Below, piece after piece: positions 1 through 12,520 of a stretch of DNA of 64,000 bases (positions are counted from its first letter, which is position 1; every line of letters begins with the position of its first letter). The notes under the pieces were generated by a model. That model worked only from the letters and a program-made list of their open reading frames with translations, was not told the DNA's origin and searched no databases. The position numbers were made by a program, and so were the translations under genes. This stretch comes from Epiperipatus broadwayi (lineage: Eukaryota > Onychophora > Udeonychophora > Euonychophora > Peripatidae), in the NCBI GenBank assembly GCA_028023455.1, contig JAQFVV010000030.1, forward strand, positions 2,002,501 to 2,066,500, in the 5' to 3' direction.

Positions 1-800
1 TAATGGCAATTTTTGTCACAAATAGTCGATGGGGGAGGGGAGATATAAACAGAAAATAATTGGGTAATTAAAATACTAGTCCTATATAGATTGAACAATA
101 GGTATTTATAGAAAGCTTGGCCAAAAATTGATTCTCTTTTTATTCTTGGTGATATTTTGATCTAGTTAGTGTTTTTCTAGAATTTGGAACTGAATTTAGC
201 TAATTAAATAAGATATAATAACATTTTCCATCATAAATCATTATCTGTCGACGTTATTAACTCTACTAGAAAAAATATAAATATTATACCATCTATTCTT
301 AGGCCTGAAAAGTTAATCAATGCATGTGCAGAGTAATATTAACAATGGGTATGAATACCTTATGTTATTAAAGATTGAAATAAGAGTTCTATTTGTAATT
401 GTGTTATATATTATGTTTTGATCATAAATATGCAGGTGTTATGCAGAAAGTAAGGTCTCCTTTTTGTATGTTAATATTTTCTATACATTAGAGAGGAAAT
501 CTGATGTATGGTGATTTGTTTACAATATGTTATATTTGGTAGTAATATAATGATTGTTTTCAAGGGCTTAATTATAAGCATGCTTCAGTAGTTTAAATTT
601 CTGTCTAAGATGTAATTCTGGTTTGAATGTGTGAAAATTGTCTAATGAGTTATATGACATCATATAAATTCATATTCATGGTAAACACTCCAAATGATAT
701 TATAAAAAATTAAAAGGGTAATAAGTAATATATCATCATTGATGATCAAATTTATATAAATGTTAAATATAAAGTTGCTACAGAAAAATAGATAAAGATT
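1..800. other. AT-rich DNA, no gene recognised
   Basis: No coding frame, RNA gene or repeat family was recognised in this AT-rich stretch upstream of the first SINE. Confidence 0.5.
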
Positions 801-803
801 GTT

Positions 804-905
804 GTCAAGCGTTGTTAGTCGAGAGGTCAGCACAGCTGCCTTGCAAGCAAGCAGTTGGTTGCTGCGGGTTCGCTTCCTGGCCGATGCTATAACATATGGG
901 AAAGA
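804..905 (+). repeat. tRNA-derived SINE, copy 1
   Basis: A short tRNA-like retroposon. An A box (TAGTCGAGAGG, about 817-827) fits TRGYNNARNGG exactly. A B box (GGTTCGCTTCC, about 867-877) differs from GGTTCGANTCC at one position. The head starts at caagcgttgttag and is followed by a short tail (ccgatgctataacatatgggaaa). Other copies lie at 5632-5732 (minus), 19331-19417 (plus), 20338-20413 (minus) and 20687-20770 (minus). All share the head, and most share the cgatgctttgacatatg tail leading into an A-rich end. Several copies plus a shared non-tRNA tail argue for a SINE rather than a working tRNA gene, and no clean cloverleaf could be drawn. Confidence 0.75.
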
Positions 906-1057
906 AAGATAGTTTGTTATAATATAACAGGAAATTTGGAATCACATACTTTTTGTAGTTTGTGAGGGTGTGTTATAAAACACACATTGCATTTATTTGT
1001 TTGTTTTATATAAAAAATTTATAACTGAAACACAGATTTATTATATACCTGTGTCTA

Positions 1058-1185
1058 TATATGTAATATATAAGGTATATGAGCACAGACTTTCACATAA
1101 CCCACCACTCTCCACTCTATCTCATTACAATGATACACTTGAACACATATATGTCAAAAAAGTAAATAATCAGCCAAATTGTAAC
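1058..1185 (+). repeat. Fragment of the hairpin-element family (left-arm orientation)
   Basis: The stretch from atatatgtaatatat through cagactttcacataaccc and ccaccactctc to aataatcagccaa matches the left arm of the long palindrome at 33738-34347 in the same orientation. Only about 130 bp are present and there is no opposing arm here. Confidence 0.6.
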
Positions 1186-1209
1186 CTTATAGAAACAACG
1201 GACACATAA

Positions 1210-3225
1210 ATAGGAACATCTCAATTTTACAACTTTATTAAATCTCACTGAAATCTTATTAAATAAAGTGTAATGCAGCATGAGAAAGCCATGCCAATTT
1301 GTAAGACAAAATATCAAATTATTATTATTCTCTAATGACAAGGTTTCTCTAACATCTTAAGAAATATTAAGCAACAACAACATTTGGTTAAAGCTCAAGG
1401 TCCTGTAATTGCTTTGGTAATTTATACTAAGAACACCAAGAATTATAACAATAATAAACATTCTAAAATATTATTAATAAATTAGAAGAGAAGAAACCTC
1501 AACTCATTCTTGCAACACTTTAACAATCTCGGTATTCCCCATATAAGTCACCAAAGTAGCATTGTTACAATTAATTAGTTCAATAGGTTATAAGTCATTG
1601 TATTACTTTCTTTATTATTCAGCAAAGTTTCTTTCCATTCATACAGTTTCTTAATATTATTCGGAATTAGTCACATTATTCCTTTAATCATATAAGGTTC
1701 TCAAACATTTATCCTGAAAGTATTTAATAACTTTAATAGATCACTTTTAATACGCAATATTATTTCTTTATATATTTTTCAGTAGCAGTTAAATGAATTC
1801 TATAATTCTAAGTATATTTCTAAATTCTTTTATTCCATTCTTTGTCCGAAAACACGGTTAGTTCAACTTTCACTTTCCAACATATATTTAGATCCAAATT
1901 TATTCATTTTAAAAGTATCGATTTATGATTAAGTTTAATTATTTTCTCTATTAAAACTTTCACTTTCATTCAATAAACAGTCATCGATTATTATTTTATA
2001 ACTTTTTCATTCAAAGAAACAATTTCTCTTTTATTATTAAAATAATAAGCAGTTGAAAGTTTCTTAAATCACTTCTTTTATGAGGCAAATGTTCAAGATT
2101 ACAGATAACGCTAAAATTTAAATCTTTTTTTTTCTTTTCTTCCAACCTAGGCATTTAAACAATTCATATAGAATATTGGTTCTAGAAAAATTAGGATATT
2201 ATAAAAATAATACCTGTAATATTTCAGGCTTAAGCAGCCAGGGGTTAGTTCTAGATGTATTATCACTTGACATGTTGAAAATAAATTCTTTATCATTGGG
2301 TCCAAACCTCTTGGTCAATTTTCAGGGCAAAATGAGTACCTAACTTAAAAAGTTACATTCAAACTTAGAAACAACAACAACAACAAAAAACTTATTAAAA
2401 ATTATACTTCTTGGAGTTTGAAATTTAAGTTTTTCTGAAATTTCTACAAATTCAAAAAACTTTTACTTAGTACCAACTTTTTAGTACAATTTTTTTTTTT
2501 TTTTTTAGTAGAATCCTCTCTCAAATATGCACATAACTTTTTATAAACTCCTGTTGTCAGCCATCAAGAGTCATGCCCTCCTTGCTGTTAATCATAATTT
2601 GACATTAATTATTCACACTATCCAAATCATCATGTGAGTAACTTGGAAATTTCCGTTTTTAATTCTATGATTAAAATAAAATAACAAATCAAGATAGAAC
2701 AATGAAAGAAAAATGAACTATAAAACAAATTATTTAAATTAGGTCAATTTTTATGAATGAATATTTTCAAATATTTTTTTGAATTTGATTAAAATTTTTT
2801 ATTCATTCAATCTGCTTTTAAATGATACCAAACATGGTTTATGAACATTTATATTTTTTCCAATAAATATAACTTATAAATTTGCTACCTGAAAAACAGA
2901 ACATAGAGAAAATCATTCAATTGATAAAATCATGCAGGACGTAGTTGCTGAATATCTGTCTGCCAAAAGGGCTTGACATTTCATCCAACATCAGCACTGC
3001 TGGACCAGGGGTTACTTGGTGCTGGAAAAAAAGTTAGAGTGCCAAGAGTGATAGAGATAGGTGGCAACCTATATGCTGGATCCTCTATGCTGGGAAAAAT
3101 AAGAAATTAGGTCCCATAGTACTGATTCAAAAAGGAAAATTTTTAACTTAGTAAAGAATTCCAAACATATGATAACAGAGAAAAGAATACTAGAAATAAT
3201 AAAGATAATGCCTGAGAGGAGCCAT
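1210..3225. other. AT-rich DNA, no gene recognised
   Basis: Poly-T and poly-A runs (such as about 2491-2506) and AT-rich sequence. No coding region is recognised. The somewhat GC-richer 2930-3225 could be decayed 5' sequence of the LINE that follows, but no reading frame supports this. Confidence 0.4.
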
Positions 3226-3229
3226 CTGG

Positions 3230-5108
3230 GCTTGCATGGGATCCCCAGATTCCTCCTGCTTCATCTAAGTGCATTCATTTCACTAGCAATTAAAAAAATG
3301 GCTGACTTATTGGCTGATGGCATCTGGGAAAACTCAGGGCAATTTTGATGATCCCTTTATTGGTAAAGACAGTTGAGGTTTTAATCAAAAATTATATCCA
3401 AGATAACATTATAGACCAACTGTTTAAAGAATAATTTGCTAAGAGGGGGAGCTTGACAGCTGATGCTGTGTGTTGATTTCACCTTCTGATCAATCACCTA
3501 TGCAAGAAGAAGCAATCACAGCCAGTTGCAGTACAACTCGACTTTGCTGCTGTGTTTGCTGCATTAAAGTTGATAGGCTGATGAAGGTCCTGGAGAGACC
3601 CAAGGTACCATATACTTACCTCCAGATGATAGAGAATCTTCTCTATGATAGAGATTTTCTTGTCACTGAATGGTAGAGTCTCTCCAGGCTTCAAGCCTAT
3701 AATTTCCATCTCTCAGGGCTCACCTCTCAGTGCACTCCTACTTACTGCTTACTTGAATCCCCTCCTGCTGAGCATTGAGACAACTCTGAAAGGAGTTGCC
3801 ATTCCTTTGTTGGAGGAGAGAATCTACCATATTTCCTACATGGATGATCACCATCCTCTCATGAGGAATTCGGTAAGTTAGGGGAGGTCTTATACTGGTT
3901 TGAGTTGGAATATGGTCTAAGAGTCAACAAGGAGAAGTTGACCATGTGGTCAATTATCACTGGGAAGCAAATTCCTGGCAAGTTTTGCCCCCCCTCAGAA
4001 GTTCCTGGGTTTTCATCTTGCCCTCCCCCATCTAGAATGAGAAAGAATAGTGAAGATAAACTATTAATTAAAACTGGAAAATTTATTGAACCACAAGGGA
4101 AAATTTACCTATCATTATTTGGGGAAATTGCCCTTATGAACTCAGTCATGTTACCTAAGATAACATACTTTCTTGCTGAGTTTGTTCTGACTAATTCCTT
4201 TATTAAGAAGGTCAAAGCTCAGTGCAGAAAATTATGATGGGGGGGCAACTGTTATCAGCCTAAATCTACTCCAGAAGCCAAAACAATTGAATGGCTTAGG
4301 TTTACATGGAATCAAAACATTCTTTATTCAGATTACTCATAACACATTGGTGAGACTTTTTCACAAGAATCCTCAAATGCAGAGTCCAATGCATATGGAA
4401 GAAGTTGCACTTACAGTCTGCCTCTCCAATAGTAGGTGACTGTGGCTTCAGAAACAGATATCTGTAGTTCTGGACAGCCTTAAATATGAAAATCCAGCAA
4501 ATTATGTTCAAAAATAAAAATTACTTATTGGAACACATATACACAGATGTTTCCAAATAAGGCCAAAATAGATGGCTTCTTGCCCATTGGAATATTAGGG
4601 TTCTCCAGGTCGACTAAACAGTTGAGATTAGAACCTAGGTTCATAGATTTTCTGATTAAGGTCAGCCTCAGAGTAATGCCAACTGCAGCTTTCTTGCATT
4701 ATCAAAGAGGATATCAGATGGATCCTATTTGCACATTATGTAAAAAAGGAGAATCAATGCAACACATACTTGGAAAATGCCCACATATGGACGAATTTAC
4801 ATAATATTTTCAAATCCTTAATAAAAAATAGAAAACATGAATGTGTTCATTTAACCAAAGCTTTCAAAAAAGGCCATTTTGGAATAATTAGAATGGCAAC
4901 TTTCACCAATTTTTGCATATGGATTCTCAGGAATAAATCATTATTTGAGTGTGGCACAGACTATGATGCAGTAAAAGCAGTGTGCTTTTTGTTACATGAA
5001 ATCAAAAAGACTGATAAATTTTTTTGTAATAAATGGCTTGTGGACCTAACCTGGTCACTAATTGATCTTAAGCAAATATCCCCAACTAAAATAAAGACTA
5101 CAATTTAA
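3230..5108 (+). pseudogene. L1/Tx1-like LINE ORF2 relic (reverse transcriptase and C-terminal zinc knuckle)
   Basis: A dead non-LTR retrotransposon ORF2, readable only by shifting between frames. About 3530-3670 gives a degraded region around motif A (VQLDFAAVFAALK, then MKVLERPKVPYTYLQMIENL). From 3645 an RT motif B region reads QGSPLSALLLTAYLNPLL. Motif C reads YMDD (3837-3848), where most LINEs have (F/Y)ADD. 3905-4237 continues with GLRVNKEKLTMW, the 'LN..K' region after motif C. Downstream, 4547-4804 holds a CCHC motif (CTLCKKGESMQHILGKCP) of the kind found at the C terminus of L1/Tx1-type ORF2 proteins (zf-RVT-like). Frameshifts and stops make it non-functional. Clade assignment rests on motif style only. 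No endonuclease was seen and the 5' end is missing. Confidence 0.7.
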
Positions 5109-5192
5109 TAAAGAGTTACCTGGATAATTATAAATGACAATTTGCCATTAAAATTATATGAAGTAGAACATTAAGACCATATATTGGGAAAA

Positions 5193-5240
5193 GTGAGATA
5201 AAGCTGGAGATGCCATGAGATAAAGCTGGAGATGCCACCG
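5193..5240. repeat. 23-bp tandem duplication
   Basis: The unit gagataaagctggagatgcc occurs twice in immediate succession, just downstream of the LINE relic. A second small duplication (aattgaatttcaaacc, twice) lies at about 5350-5382. Confidence 0.85.
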
Positions 5241-5631
5241 ATGCTAACTTAATGACGTTCAGGAGTAATTAATATGAATTTTTTTTGTAATTTAAATATT
5301 AACGGATAAATTGTATGCATTCAGAATAATGATATATCAATGAATAACTAATTGAATTTCAAACCAATTGAATTTCAAACCATGTAAATTTGAATTCAAT
5401 ATATATGCTTGATAATCCTAAAGATAATTTACACATGACATGTATGTTCATTGACAAAGTGTATGCTTTCAGCCTAATTCTGTATCTATGTTAAATTAAT
5501 TATATTCCCTTTTTATGTTTCACTTTTAACTTTTCTAGCTTTTAATTTAAGGTATATAATTTTAATGTATACTAGAATTTGATATATATATATTTGATAA
5601 CACACAAGGAGAGTGAATAAAGTTATATATA

Positions 5632-5732
5632 TATTTTTCATGTGTCATAGCATTGGCCGGGAAGTGAACCTGCTAACCCGGGACAACTGCTTGTAAGGCT
5701 GCTGTGCTGACCTCTCGACCACAAATGCTTGA
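5632..5732 (-). repeat. tRNA-derived SINE, copy 2
   Basis: Reverse-strand copy of the SINE at 804-905. On the plus strand it reads ccgggaagtgaacctgc (B box reversed) then gctgacctctcgacc (A-box region reversed), ending in aatgcttga, the complement of the SINE start. The tail side reads catgtgtcatagcattggcc. Divergence suggests an old copy. Confidence 0.7.
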
Positions 5733-6292
5733 TTAAAGTTATATTTTGAAAGGTAAAATTACATTTATACAAGCAAGCAAGCCATCATACATACCTAAAA
5801 TTATTCCCTTTTAACTATTAAATTTACAGCTCTTTTAATTAATAATAAACCTATTTAACTGTTTTAAATCTAATAATCTAATTAATTTTATGACCAATTT
5901 GAAATTAAATCTTTTATTAAAACTTACATATCTATTTCCTCAAATTAAACACACTATTTTATTTCATTACTATTAACTACCTTTTTTAACATTTAATTTC
6001 CTTAATCAGGTCAAATTCAGATTCACCGATTGACAGACTTTAAACTGTGTTCATCATTTTAGCAGAACTATGAATCAAACTTCAAATATTATATCTCTAA
6101 CAAAAGCATTCTGATCATTAGTTAAAACTATCTAAACTAAGGTCAGTTATAAATATGTTAAATTTACTGGATTTTCTGTGATAAATTTTTTTTTCCAGTT
6201 AATGTTACATCTATAACAAAATTAACTCTCTTTGGCCAAATCCAAAGGTCACAATATATATATAAATAAAATGTCCATTAATTAAAGAACTA

Positions 6293-6540
6293 TTGTAATA
6301 AAAATAATAAATATAATGATAATTAGTACTTTCAGTTAATTCCTTAACCTGCCTCAACTGCTATTAAATTCAAAAACAAAATGAAAACAAACGTCATCAA
6401 CTCAAATGACCTTTGCTTTTGTTTTGTTTTTGAATTTAACAGCAGTCAAAGCAGGTTAAGGAATTAGCTGAAAGTACTTCTGCAGACTGAAATATAGTAT
6501 ATGATGGTTAATTATCATTATATTTATTATTTTTATTGCT
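6293..6540. repeat. Foldback element, arms about 115 bp
   Basis: A long inverted repeat. The left arm runs from aataaaaataataaatataatg through tactttcagttaattcc and cttaacctgc to ttcaaaaacaaaatg. The right arm is its complement from about 6415 to 6538. The right arm carries about 40 extra bases (near 6481-6510) absent from the left. The turn lies near 6405. No coding sequence is present. It is probably a non-autonomous foldback transposon or an inverted duplication. Confidence 0.8.
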
Positions 6541-6554
6541 ATATATATATTTAT

Positions 6555-7262
6555 AGGGAATTTGAACCCAGACATTCATGCTCCTTTCAGCTGTCCAATC
6601 TCTCTTGTACAACTGATAAAAAGATAAATGATCTCCAATATACATATTTCATGCTGAACTAGCACTCATTAGTTGGATCAGATCATCATTTCCTACTCAT
6701 ATATATAATCAGTGCTTGGTTTAGGGCTTCAATATGCTCCACCATCTAACTCTCCAACCTTCCATACTATTGGAAATCTGATGATGGAACTCTGGAGATA
6801 TAAATAAAGTATACCTGTAGTTAGATATTATAGATTCAGCCTGTATCCTGCCCATCATTCTTCTGTGTATCTAAATGGACATGATCCTATAATGAGGGGT
6901 CAGAATGACCCAAGGACAACATGGCCCTGACAATAATATTGACATCAAGGGATTTGGACATTCCATCATCAGATTTTTCAATGGCATGGAATGCTGAAGA
7001 GTTGAATGGTGGGGTAGATTGAAGCCTGTACATTAAAGTTTGAAGATTTGCTATATTAACATAAACCAAGCACTGATTATATATGTGCCTGGGAGATGAT
7101 GATCTGGACCAACTGATAAGTGTGGGTTCAGCATGAAATGTGTATATGGGAGGTCATTTATCTTCTTTTACGTGTGTGTGGTCATGTGTATTGGTTATAT
7201 GAAAGAGATTGGATAGCTGAAGAGAGCCTGAAGGTCTGGGTTCGAATCCTCTATAATTACTT
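6555..7262. repeat. Hairpin-element family copy (diverged inverted repeat)
   Basis: The left arm (about 6555-6795) and right arm (about 6950-7262) are inverted copies. For example, tttgaacccagacattcatg on the left pairs with the region gtctgggttcgaatcct on the right, and aatctgatgatggaa on the left pairs with ttccatcatcagattt on the right. The right arm matches the palindrome at 33738-34347 (gaagcctgtacattaaag, gcactgattatatatgtg). A perfect Pol III B box (GGTTCGAATCC) lies at 7239-7249 in the right arm. The left arm has a deletion of about 35 bp near 6721. The spacer (about 6800-6950) contains atgaggggtcagaatga, which also occurs just right of the second palindrome near 34420. This ties the two elements to one family. 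Confidence 0.75.
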
Positions 7263-7314
7263 AAAACCTCCAGGGATATAAATTATAGCCGTTTTTAAAT
7301 ATTATATATATGTT

Positions 7315-7600
7315 ATATTGAGATTAATACTCAAACTACTAGTTTATTAAGCAAAACAATATTCTCAATCCAAAGCACAAGTCAAAAAATGTTTAGAGAA
7401 GAATGGACTGTCATCTTTTCTCCTTACCTCATTTTCTTATATAAAGGTTTGTCTTGAGCACTTTGAAAAGAAAGTATGAATTTTTAAATCAATCATATTG
7501 ATTTTTACAGTTATTTTTAAAGTTTTGTCTTGTGCTTTGGGCTGAGAATATTTCATTTACTTAATAAACCAATAGTTTGAGCATTAATCTTGATATACTA
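7315..7600. repeat. Inverted repeat, arms about 80 bp
   Basis: The left arm 7315-7395 (attgagattaatactcaaac ... atccaaagcacaagtc) is complementary to 7518-7600 (gacttgtgctttgg-like ... gtttgagcattaatcttgat) around a spacer of about 120 bp. The spacer has no coding potential. Confidence 0.75.
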
Positions 7601-7609
7601 AAAAAGTAT

Positions 7610-10600
7610 ATACATATATATATATTGTAACCCATGCACACATCACCGCTCATGTACATTATATGAGCAAATGCCCAGGGTGCCAGTTCTATTAATGAAT
7701 AGAACAATTTATCATTTTATCTGATTCATAATTAATGCTGAGACTCTTTTACTTATGTTTATCTTACAGCTTCGCTCAGTGGGAGGTTACAGAAAGTTCA
7801 TAACATATAGAATATAAATAAACAAAGGAAGAAATACTATAAGCTATCAAATAAAATATAAACCTTATTTATTAATTAACTAAATGATACAGGCTAGCAG
7901 AGTTTTATTTATTCCATCTAACAAAATATAATTTCAATTTGATCTCTTCCATCATCCAGTTACATTATATAATAGCTCAATATAACTTTGACAAAATAGA
8001 AAAGCACAACACTAAATAACTCTATTGTTCAGCACATCCTAATCTAAATAGCTGAATTAATGTTGATCTAGGGATATAAAATCAGATCTCAGGGAATCTA
8101 TAACACAGTTAGACTAAAGAACTATATTAGCCAGTAATTTATAACTCTAACTTATAATAAGATATAATGAAATAAATTGAATAATGTTTACTGGGCTAGC
8201 AATTATAACGAAGGAAATAGGGTATCTTTTAATTTCACATCAATATCTAAATAATACACTAACTAGGCAACACTTTTATAAGTTTATCAAATGGTAAAAT
8301 ATTTCATGTAATGTTTGGATCTAGGAAACAATATTATCAGACCTTAGCATATTTGATATCAAAGCCATAAAATAATATATTTATTTTTGTAATAGATGTA
8401 TGAAATGTGGAGATGTGGAAACTAGAATTCGAAAGCATAAAAGAACAACTCGAGACACAGTTTTGAATAATAAACAAAGCATTTTTATTTACACTTAAGA
8501 TTTAGTTAAATGTAATTAGTTCAAAATAAGACTTTCATCTTAATTTTAAAATTTACAAACAAATCCATTAATTGATGTTTAGGATTATCCTCATTACATA
8601 TTACATAATTTATTATTGTCACATTTATAAACGTAAAGTAGCAAACAAATTATACTTTAATATTCTGACTTTGAATATCCAGGCTATCTAAATAATTTTT
8701 ATCAAAATGCAACACTGAATAAATAATACATTATATTATTGGGCACAATATACACTTTTGAGAGAATATACTAACAATTGTTGGGATAAAGCACATTAAT
8801 ACACTTGGCTATCAAGAGAGCAGCTTTAAATAATCTTAATTAAATAATCACTTTAAATATTTACAATTTCAGGCATACAAAAATAAAAATAGAAACAAAT
8901 AATAATCATTCCGATGATTTGATGATTTCTAACTTATGGCAAATTTAATATGATATACTGTATAATGTTTATTTTCAGATATATAAACTTAGCAATATTA
9001 TACCTTTATATCCGCGATATTATTTACATTATGCATGTGTGTTATATCCCATGCAATAATAAAAGAAAAGCAATATTTTTTTTTTATATTATCAGTTTAT
9101 TTTAACTATTAAACAAATGTTTTATTTCAGACAACGTCATAAACCAAACACCAAATATAACATTTTAACGACTTTGATATTCAACAAAGGGCCTGATCTG
9201 TCTGTTTATCTAACCACCAACTAAATTCCATAAAGCTATGTTCCTATGAAAATACAAAATAAATACTCAAGAGAATCTGAACACATGGGGAGTGAATACA
9301 CTCTTTAGCTAATAAATCTAGCATTAAACTACCAAAATTCTGAAATATATTATTGGTGTGGGGCTTGCCTCACCACCAAACAATGGGAATATATCACTTA
9401 ACTTCATGAAACATCATATTTAACATATACGTACGCAATCTAAACTATACTCTACCCATAGCAATATAAAAGAAAATATATACTAAGGGAGAAAATTCTC
9501 TACCTCAACAAGCATAGAATGTATCAGAATAATTTCTTCTCATAGCTAATCTATACATTTCCATATTATACATTGGCAGATAAACACATATATATTATCG
9601 ATTACTGACTTCCTTAATTCTTTTGGAATATAACAATATCCAAAATCTATAGAGAGAAGCAATCATAAAAACTGAATATTTATTAATTAAATGAAATATT
9701 GCATAAGACAAACACACATATGCACAAATAAGAATGTGAAGACAGTTCTAAATTACTTAATATGCCAATATTATAATTGTAAAGGATAAGCTGAGAATAA
9801 AACTTTTACCTTATAATAAACCGTGAGTGGTTTTATACGTTAAATAGTGATAATCTAATAAATGAGGTTTTATTACCTCTAACACAATATTCTTTTTTTT
9901 TTTTTTTATTCTCTAGCTACTCTTGAAATTAATTCTCACTTCGAGATAAAAGAGAGATATATAAGATTAAATCATTATCTTTAACAATATACCCAAAAAT
10001 ATATATTTTTCACTTTCAAATAAAATAAATTATATTCAAACAATATTAATTTTACCAGCCTACCCACCATTTGTGGATATGCTATTCCGAGAAATTCTAG
10101 AAGTTCGCAAATTAATGAATAAACATATAATATTAAATACATTTATCTATATGTTTATTGTATACCTATGTATCAGTAACCGCAAATAATAACAGAAGGT
10201 AAAAGGTTATACTTTTTTTTAAACTTAAAAAAAATGTTCATTTGCAAAGTCTCTTTTCCGAGGTCTGCTGGATAACGAAGAATACTCCAAATGAGTGCAT
10301 GTTAGTAAAGACATAAAACATTAAAAAAAAAGTTATTCCTAGGACAAACATTTATAATATAAACTTAACTTAGAGAGCTCTAATGTTCTTAACTAAAGCT
10401 AATAGAGTTCACTTATATAACACATGTAACAACGAATATTTTCGGTAATGAAGATATTAAAAGACAGTTTCAGCTATTAATTGGTTTCTCTTTCATTCAT
10501 TTTTAGGCAAGTCCACTAGTTTAATTCAGCAACATGTTTAATATATTTTCCTGCAGAAAAACTACTCGCTTCCATAATTTATTAGACAACCGCTACATTA

Positions 10601-12175
10601 TTAATTTTACGAAGTTGTTAATAATTGTCCACATGAAATTTGTATATCTTTAACAGTAATATTTTATTTCCCAATATCCATGTAACGAAGAGAACACAAA
10701 AATATATAACATTAAAGTCCTTCAATTCGATGTAGGCATATATTTTGTAGATAATAGCAATCAATTATTCTGGGTAAGTCATACATTTATCTTCTTTTAA
10801 TAAAACACATATTATTTATAGCATAAATAAGAAATAAGGTTAGCATTTATAGCATAATAAATATGCACATCCTTTTAATTTCAACTTAACCTTTGTATAC
10901 ATAAAATATAAGTTAAACAGAGAGCTTATCAAAGTAAATTCTGTTAAAAAAGTCTGCCTGTGTTTCAAAAAACATTATAGAGTTCACACATTGTAGTTAA
11001 GGAATTATAAAGTTCATGCATTTTAGTATTATTCTTAACAGAGATAAATAAGAGTAAATGAAATAACATAAGTTTAACAGTACAGAAGCACATCTTTAAA
11101 ACAAAATGAAAGTGTTAATTTAAATGTTTTAATTAGACAAAAGAAATGATATTGATACCTTCTTTATATTTTAGTCAGACATTCTCCTATAAAGCTTTAA
11201 ATGTCTGAAGTTCTTATAACAAGCTTTATGAAAAGGCTGTTTTGGCATTTCACTTTACAACTGATAGCAGCAGAAATGAAAAGTACACTTGTTGAAATTA
11301 CAACCAAGATAATCTCTTTTTTTATTACCAGCTATCAGTTAAAAAAATATCTCCCCCACCAATCAAAAAGGTCACCTGATCATCCAAAGATCAACTCCCA
11401 CCTTTTTGCACTTGATCAATTAATTAATATTTAAGAAATTTTTTCTAAAAAAAAAAAATTATTTTGACCTTCACAATTAAGTCAAATCAAATAAAAAAAA
11501 TGAACTTTTTATAACTTTGAAACAAATGAATATCAATTAACTATTAAATTAAATAGTTGATAATATTATTTAAATTGGTCAAATAATTTACTAATTCAAA
11601 TATCCATTAATCACTTAAGAAACAATATTTTTGCAAAATTATTAAAGATAATTACTGTAATTTAAATGTTTTATTATAAGTGTAATATTGTTTATAGTAA
11701 TTAAAATATGAAAATAAAATGAGATGATGATACATTCATACACATACGCTGCTATGTGAATATTAAATTATTCTAACTAAAACATAATTGATACAGCTAT
11801 GGGTTAAACATATCTCACTGACTATAATATTAGTAAAAAAGTATGGGTGTCAAATGAATAATAAATCAGAAAACCATTCAAACAAACACCAACACTATCT
11901 TATAAACAAATAAAACAACTTTGCATCAATATAACTATTATAACAACACTCTCTGTAATAATCCACCCCCTTCCTTGCATTAAACACTATCAAAATATAA
12001 TAATAACAATAAATGCTTGAAAAATTGCTAACCAAAATGCACAGTTGGCCCACATATAAGTTTTTGAACCATTAACAGAAAAATTTTAAAATTTTATGGC
12101 TATTTCATTTTTTTTAGTACAATGCAGTTATTTACAACTGATGCAACAGTTTAATACTTGTGCCCATTCAGAAGG
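7610..12175. other. AT-rich DNA, no gene recognised
   Basis: About 4.5 kb of very AT-rich sequence with homopolymer runs (such as the T run near 9893-9908). No frame, RNA gene or structured repeat was recognised. A 77-codon frame at 11201-11434 has no recognisable motif and is left uncalled. A stretch near 8405-8490 resembles 24829-24895 (see findings) and may be a diverged dispersed repeat. Confidence 0.4.
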
Positions 12176-12177
12176 TC

Positions 12178-12180
<3 letters not shown>

Positions 12181-12226
<46 letters not shown>
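12181..12226. repeat. (TA)n microsatellite
   Basis: An uninterrupted TA dinucleotide run of about 46 bp, adjoining the downstream end of the minus-strand Penelope relic. Confidence 0.95.
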
Positions 12227-12229
<3 letters not shown>

Positions 12230-12274
12230 GCTTATCAAAATGTTCAGTTTTTTCACCTATTAATTTCAAGTTAA

Positions 12275-12515
12275 TATTAGATAAAATGAGAGGTTTCCTA
12301 TAGTTGGAATACATTGTGATTCATCAGCCCTATTTAAACCAGTAGGTCTCTTTATTATTTCAATTGACTCTCTCATGGTTCTTAAATCATATCTTCCTAA
12401 TTTGTAAGTATTTTTGTATTGTCCAAATCAGATTTGTGACCAATTTCTAAAAAATGGGAAGTAAAAACTGATGTGCTAATTTTTTGATTAAAAGCATTTC
12501 TATGTTCCTTTGACA
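12275..12515 (-). pseudogene. Penelope-like element relic, GIY-YIG endonuclease C-terminal part
   Basis: Read on the minus strand, this gives KEHRNAFNQKISTSVFTSHF, then LEIGHKSDLDNTKIL, then after a frameshift MRESIEIIKRPTGLNRADES. This order (a positively charged helix ending in KEH, an H..E.GH motif, then a re.s.EI.kr...lNRd segment) is that of the GIY-YIG endonuclease domain at the C terminus of Penelope-like retroelement proteins. Stops and a frameshift show it is dead. The reverse transcriptase part is absent. The opposite-strand LINE relic begins a few bases away. Confidence 0.65.
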
Positions 12516-12520
12516 TTTAT

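Noticed and set aside
804-905. Functional tRNA gene
   Set aside because: A and B boxes are good, but the stems do not close into a clean cloverleaf, and several copies share the same non-tRNA tail.
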